A DNA stretch of 64,000 bases, from contig NZ_JBDQZI010000001.1 of assembly GCF_042920265.1 (NCBI RefSeq), positions 124,001 to 188,000 of the forward strand. Reading direction: 5' to 3'. Numbering within the stretch: position 1 is the first letter of the stretch; the number at the start of each line of letters is the position of its first letter. Origin of the DNA: Lysinibacillus_B sp042920265 (GTDB lineage Bacteria > Bacillota > Bacilli > Bacillales_A > Planococcaceae). The notes under the pieces were generated by a model. That model ran no database searches. It saw only the letters and a program-made list of their open reading frames with translations, and was not told the DNA's origin. This document shows, one piece after another, positions 61,616 through 64,000 of this stretch. The position numbers and the translations under genes are program-made.

Positions 61616-61960
61616 ATGTCTAACATTATCACAGAAATCACTAAAGAACAACTTCGTACTGATTTACCTTCATTCCGTCCTGGTGACACTGTAAAGGTAC
61701 ACGTTAAAGTTGTTGAGGGTACTCGTGAGCGTATCCAGTTATTCGAAGGCGTAGTAATCAAACGTCGCGGTGGCGGCATCAGTGAAACTTTCACTGTGCG
61801 TAAAATTTCTTACGGTGTTGGTGTTGAGCGTACATTCCCTGTACACACACCAAAAATCGCTAAATTAGAAGTTACTCGTCGCGGTAAAGTACGTCGCGCT
61901 AAACTTTACTACTTACGTAACCTACGTGGTAAAGCTGCACGTATTAAAGAAATTCGCTAA
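61616..61960 (+). CDS. rplS: 50S ribosomal protein L19
   Basis: 114-residue large-subunit protein near the 30S interface: PSFRPGDTVKVHVKVVEG near residues 17-34, RIQLFEGVVIKRRGGG, and KVRRAKLYYLR. The ATG at 61616 follows AAGGAGAG and matches the family; the frame is open upstream into the leader but that part is not coding. Confidence 0.98.
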   Translation: MSNIITEITKEQLRTDLPSFRPGDTVKVHVKVVEGTRERIQLFEGVVIKRRGGGISETFTVRKISYGVGVERTFPVHTPKIAKLEVTRRGKVRRAKLYYLRNLRGKAARIKEIR

Positions 61961-61972
61961 TAATTTTTTGAG

Positions 61973-62007
61973 AATGGAGCTTGTGATATGCAGGCTCCAT
62001 TTCTTTT
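61973..62007 (+). terminator. Terminator of rplS
   Basis: AATGGAGC pairs with GCTCCATT, followed by a T-rich run, 13 bases after the stop. Confidence 0.9.
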
Positions 62008-62158
62008 GGCGAATATAAAATCAGTAGTATTTATGGATGTTTGCATGTAGGTTTTTATAGGGATTTAGCAATAGGGAAAGGCATGCAATAGACAATTTTT
62101 TTGCTTCAAATACATATTTCCTTTACAATATAGGTGGATAGACGAGGGGGACATTTGT

Positions 62159-62722
62159 GTGGAAAAAGTCGAGAAAGAAAAAAATGAGTTATGGGAATGG
62201 ATTAAAGCATTACTTATTGCTTTTGCAATAGCGGCATTCATTCGTTATTTTTTGTTTACACCAATTGTGGTAGATGGAGATTCCATGATGCCAACCCTTG
62301 AAGATGGCGATCGAATGATTGTCAATAAAATTGGTTATAAAATTGGAAATCCAGATCGTTTCGATATCGTCGTGTTTCATGCACCAGAAGGAAAAGACTA
62401 TATTAAACGTGTCATTGGTGTACCAGGTGATCACGTAGAGTATATTGATGATCAGTTATACATTAATGGTGAACCAATTGATGAGCCTTATTTAAACCAA
62501 TATAAAGCAGAAATCACAGAAGGCAATTTAACGGGTGATTTTACATTACAGGATATTGAGCCGAATTTAGATGTTATTCCGGAAGGTTATGTGTTTGTGA
62601 TGGGAGATAACCGCCGCTTTAGTAAAGATAGTCGCCATATTGGGATTGTAAGTATTGATGAAATGATTGGCAATACGAATTTAATCTTTTGGCCAATAAG
62701 TGATATTAAAATTGTAAAATAA
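62159..62722 (+). CDS. lepB: Type I signal peptidase (SipS/LepB)
   Basis: Membrane serine protease that removes signal peptides of secreted proteins. The 187-residue product has one N-terminal membrane helix (about 14-33), the catalytic Ser in GDSMMPTL (Ser42), the catalytic Lys in YIKRVIGVPGD (about Lys82), and the box E region VMGDNRRFSKDSRHIG. GTG start behind GAGGGGGAC. Such signal peptidases lie here in several Bacillales genomes. Confidence 0.96.
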   Translation: MEKVEKEKNELWEWIKALLIAFAIAAFIRYFLFTPIVVDGDSMMPTLEDGDRMIVNKIGYKIGNPDRFDIVVFHAPEGKDYIKRVIGVPGDHVEYIDDQLYINGEPIDEPYLNQYKAEITEGNLTGDFTLQDIEPNLDVIPEGYVFVMGDNRRFSKDSRHIGIVSIDEMIGNTNLIFWPISDIKIVK

Positions 62723-62726
62723 TGTA

Positions 62727-62756
62727 CGAGAGGGGATGTAATATCTCCTCTTTTCA
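62727..62756 (+). terminator. Probable terminator of lepB
   Basis: GAGGGGAT and ATCTCCTC pair with one mismatch around GTAAT, followed by TTTT. A second hairpin, ACACGTCCCT / AGGGACATGT, lies at about 62770-62809, just before the rbgA ribosome site. Confidence 0.65.
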
Positions 62757-62828
62757 TTATTGGATAGTGACACGTCCCTCTCTTTAATGTTAACTGAGTA
62801 GGGACATGTTTGAGAAAGGATGTTTCAG

Positions 62829-63704
62829 ATGACAATTCAATGGTTCCCGGGGCATATGGCGAAAGCACGCCGTGAAGTATCAGAAAAGCTAAAATTAGTC
62901 GATATTATTTTTGAGCTAGTTGATGCACGCCTCCCTCTTTCCTCGCGTAATCCTATGATTGACCAAGTCATCAATCAAAAGCCACGCCTCCTGATTTTAA
63001 ACAAGCAAGATATGGCGGACGAGGCAGAGACACGTAAATGGATTGCGTATTTTGAGGAACGTGGTCATAAAGCAGTCGCAATCAATTCACTTGAAGGAAA
63101 AGGTTTGCAGACGGTAACAAAGGCAGCGCAAGAAATGCTAGCAGAAAAATGGGCGCGGATGAAAGCAAAAGGGATGAAGCCACGTGCCATTCGTGCGATG
63201 ATTGTTGGTATCCCGAATGTTGGCAAATCGACGCTAATTAACCGTTTAGCGAAAAAAAATATTGCGAAGACAGGAAATACACCGGGGGTTACAAAAGCAC
63301 AACAGTGGATTAAAGTAGGGAAAGAATTAGAACTACTTGATACACCCGGTATTCTTTGGCCTAAATTTGAGGATCAAGAAGTGGGCTATAAATTAGCTTT
63401 AACAGGTGCTATTAAAGATCAAATTACGAATATGGAAGATTTAGCAGTGTATGGTCTGCGCTTTCTTGCAACACATTACCCACAACGTATGGAAGAACGT
63501 TATCAATTACAGTTTGTGCACGAGGACTTAGTACAGACATTTGATCATATCGGTAAGCTTCGTCGTGTATTTGGACAAGGTGGAGAAATCGATTATGATC
63601 AAGTATCAGAGTTAGTCGTTCGCGATATTCGGTCCTTACATTTAGGAAAATTAACGTTTGATTTTGTCGATGAACAAATGGAAAAAGAGTTATTAGAGCA
63701 ATAA
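62829..63704 (+). CDS. rbgA: RbgA (YlqF), 50S ribosome assembly GTPase
   Basis: Essential GTPase for late 50S assembly. The 291-residue product opens MTIQWFPGHMAKARREV and has permuted G motifs: G4 NKQD (about 58-61), then G1 GIPNVGKST (about 127-135) and G3 DTPG, plus the C-terminal ANTAR-like domain. The ATG at 62829 is chosen because relatives begin MTIQW and AAAGGA lies upstream; an ATG nine bases earlier is in frame. Functionally linked to neighbouring rplS and trmD. Confidence 0.97.
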   Translation: MTIQWFPGHMAKARREVSEKLKLVDIIFELVDARLPLSSRNPMIDQVINQKPRLLILNKQDMADEAETRKWIAYFEERGHKAVAINSLEGKGLQTVTKAAQEMLAEKWARMKAKGMKPRAIRAMIVGIPNVGKSTLINRLAKKNIAKTGNTPGVTKAQQWIKVGKELELLDTPGILWPKFEDQEVGYKLALTGAIKDQITNMEDLAVYGLRFLATHYPQRMEERYQLQFVHEDLVQTFDHIGKLRRVFGQGGEIDYDQVSELVVRDIRSLHLGKLTFDFVDEQMEKELLEQ

Positions 63705-63711
63705 TCAAGGG

Positions 63712-63755
63712 GAGTGTCCAGAAAGTGAAAACTTTCCAGACACTCTTTTCTTTTA
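63712..63755 (+). terminator. Terminator of rbgA
   Basis: GAGTGTC / GACACTC outer stem with an inner GAAAGT/ACTTTC stem and GAAA loop, then a T-rich tract. Confidence 0.93.
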
Positions 63756-63807
63756 CAAACATAAAAATAAACCGATATATAATATAGAACGAGCAAGGAG
63801 ATTAGCA

Positions 63808-64000
63808 ATGCGGACGATTAAAGAAATTACAGCTGCTTTAAAACAGGCAGAACAATTAGAACCATGGATGAAGGAATTGCAACAGGATGAGCGAGCAAGC
63901 GTACAAAAAGCATGGCTACAATTTGAAAAGCGCATGGCAAAAAAACAGGCCATATTAGATGCTCATCGTGAGAAGTGTGCGTTTGATGCATCATTTTTGC
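63808..64000 (+). CDS. rnhB: Ribonuclease HII, N-terminal part (runs off the window)
   Basis: First 64 codons of a gene starting ATG 63808 behind AAGGAGA. The product begins MRTIKEITAALKQAEQLEP and matches the N-terminal extension that Bacillus RnhB carries before its catalytic domain; the catalytic residues lie beyond the window. Position after rbgA agrees with B. subtilis. RnhB removes misincorporated ribonucleotides from DNA. Confidence 0.85.
   Translation, partial: MRTIKEITAALKQAEQLEPWMKELQQDERASVQKAWLQFEKRMAKKQAILDAHREKCAFDASFL

Overview
The window is a low-GC Gram-positive (Firmicutes) chromosome segment. Gene content and order match the Bacillus-type ileS-lspA-rluD-pyr ... smc-ftsY-ffh-rpsP-trmD-rplS-rnhB region. 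A spoVM gene marks a spore former. Protein sequences and some rearrangements relative to Bacillus subtilis (efe genes at ileS-lspA, no ylyA, remA or ylqD at their usual places) suggest a Planococcaceae-type bacillus such as Lysinibacillus or Solibacillus; this genus-level guess is inference.

Layout. 1-1.8 kb: 3' part of ileS. 1.9-2.4 kb: mosaic palindromic repeat. 2.4-6.3 kb: Fur-controlled iron uptake operon efeM-efeB-efeU. 6.4-7.8 kb: lspA-rluD. 8.0-19.9 kb: the pyrimidine operon pyrR-pyrP-pyrB-pyrC-carA-carB-pyrK-pyrD-pyrF-pyrE, driven by one strong promoter and controlled by two PyrR attenuators, giving all steps from bicarbonate and glutamine to UMP plus uracil uptake. 19.85-21.85 kb: an accessory AT-rich patch with twin structured repeats, a 23-codon cationic peptide gene behind a tandem-repeat promoter, and a GNAT-like gene. 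21.9-24.8 kb: ilvE and rqcH on the minus strand. 24.9-25.3 kb: a long repeat whose inverted twin lies at 57.2-57.7 kb.

25.5-42.6 kb: core block yicC-gmk-rpoZ-coaBC-priA-def-fmt-rsmB-rlmN-prpC-prkC-rsgA-rpe-thiN-spoVM, rpmB (minus), asp23-family gene and fakA. 42.8-46.5 kb: sdaAB-sdaAA and recG. 46.6-47.5 kb: two VOC-fold genes. 47.8-51.4 kb: fapR-plsX-fabD-fabG-acpP with a FapR operator. 51.5-57.1 kb: rnc-smc-ftsY. 57.8-64 kb: ylxM-ffh, rpsP-khpA-rimM-trmD, rplS with its L19 leader, lepB, rbgA and the start of rnhB.

Most of the window is ordinary housekeeping sequence. The parts that deserve attention are the 19.85-21.85 kb patch (paired-change structured repeats, peptide gene with 11-bp-phased promoter repeats, GNAT-like neighbour), the mosaic repeat family including a 447-bp inverted pair around 32 kb of essential genes, and a hairpin/short-ORF leader in front of rimM. 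No CRISPR array, tRNA, rRNA, prophage or transposase was seen.
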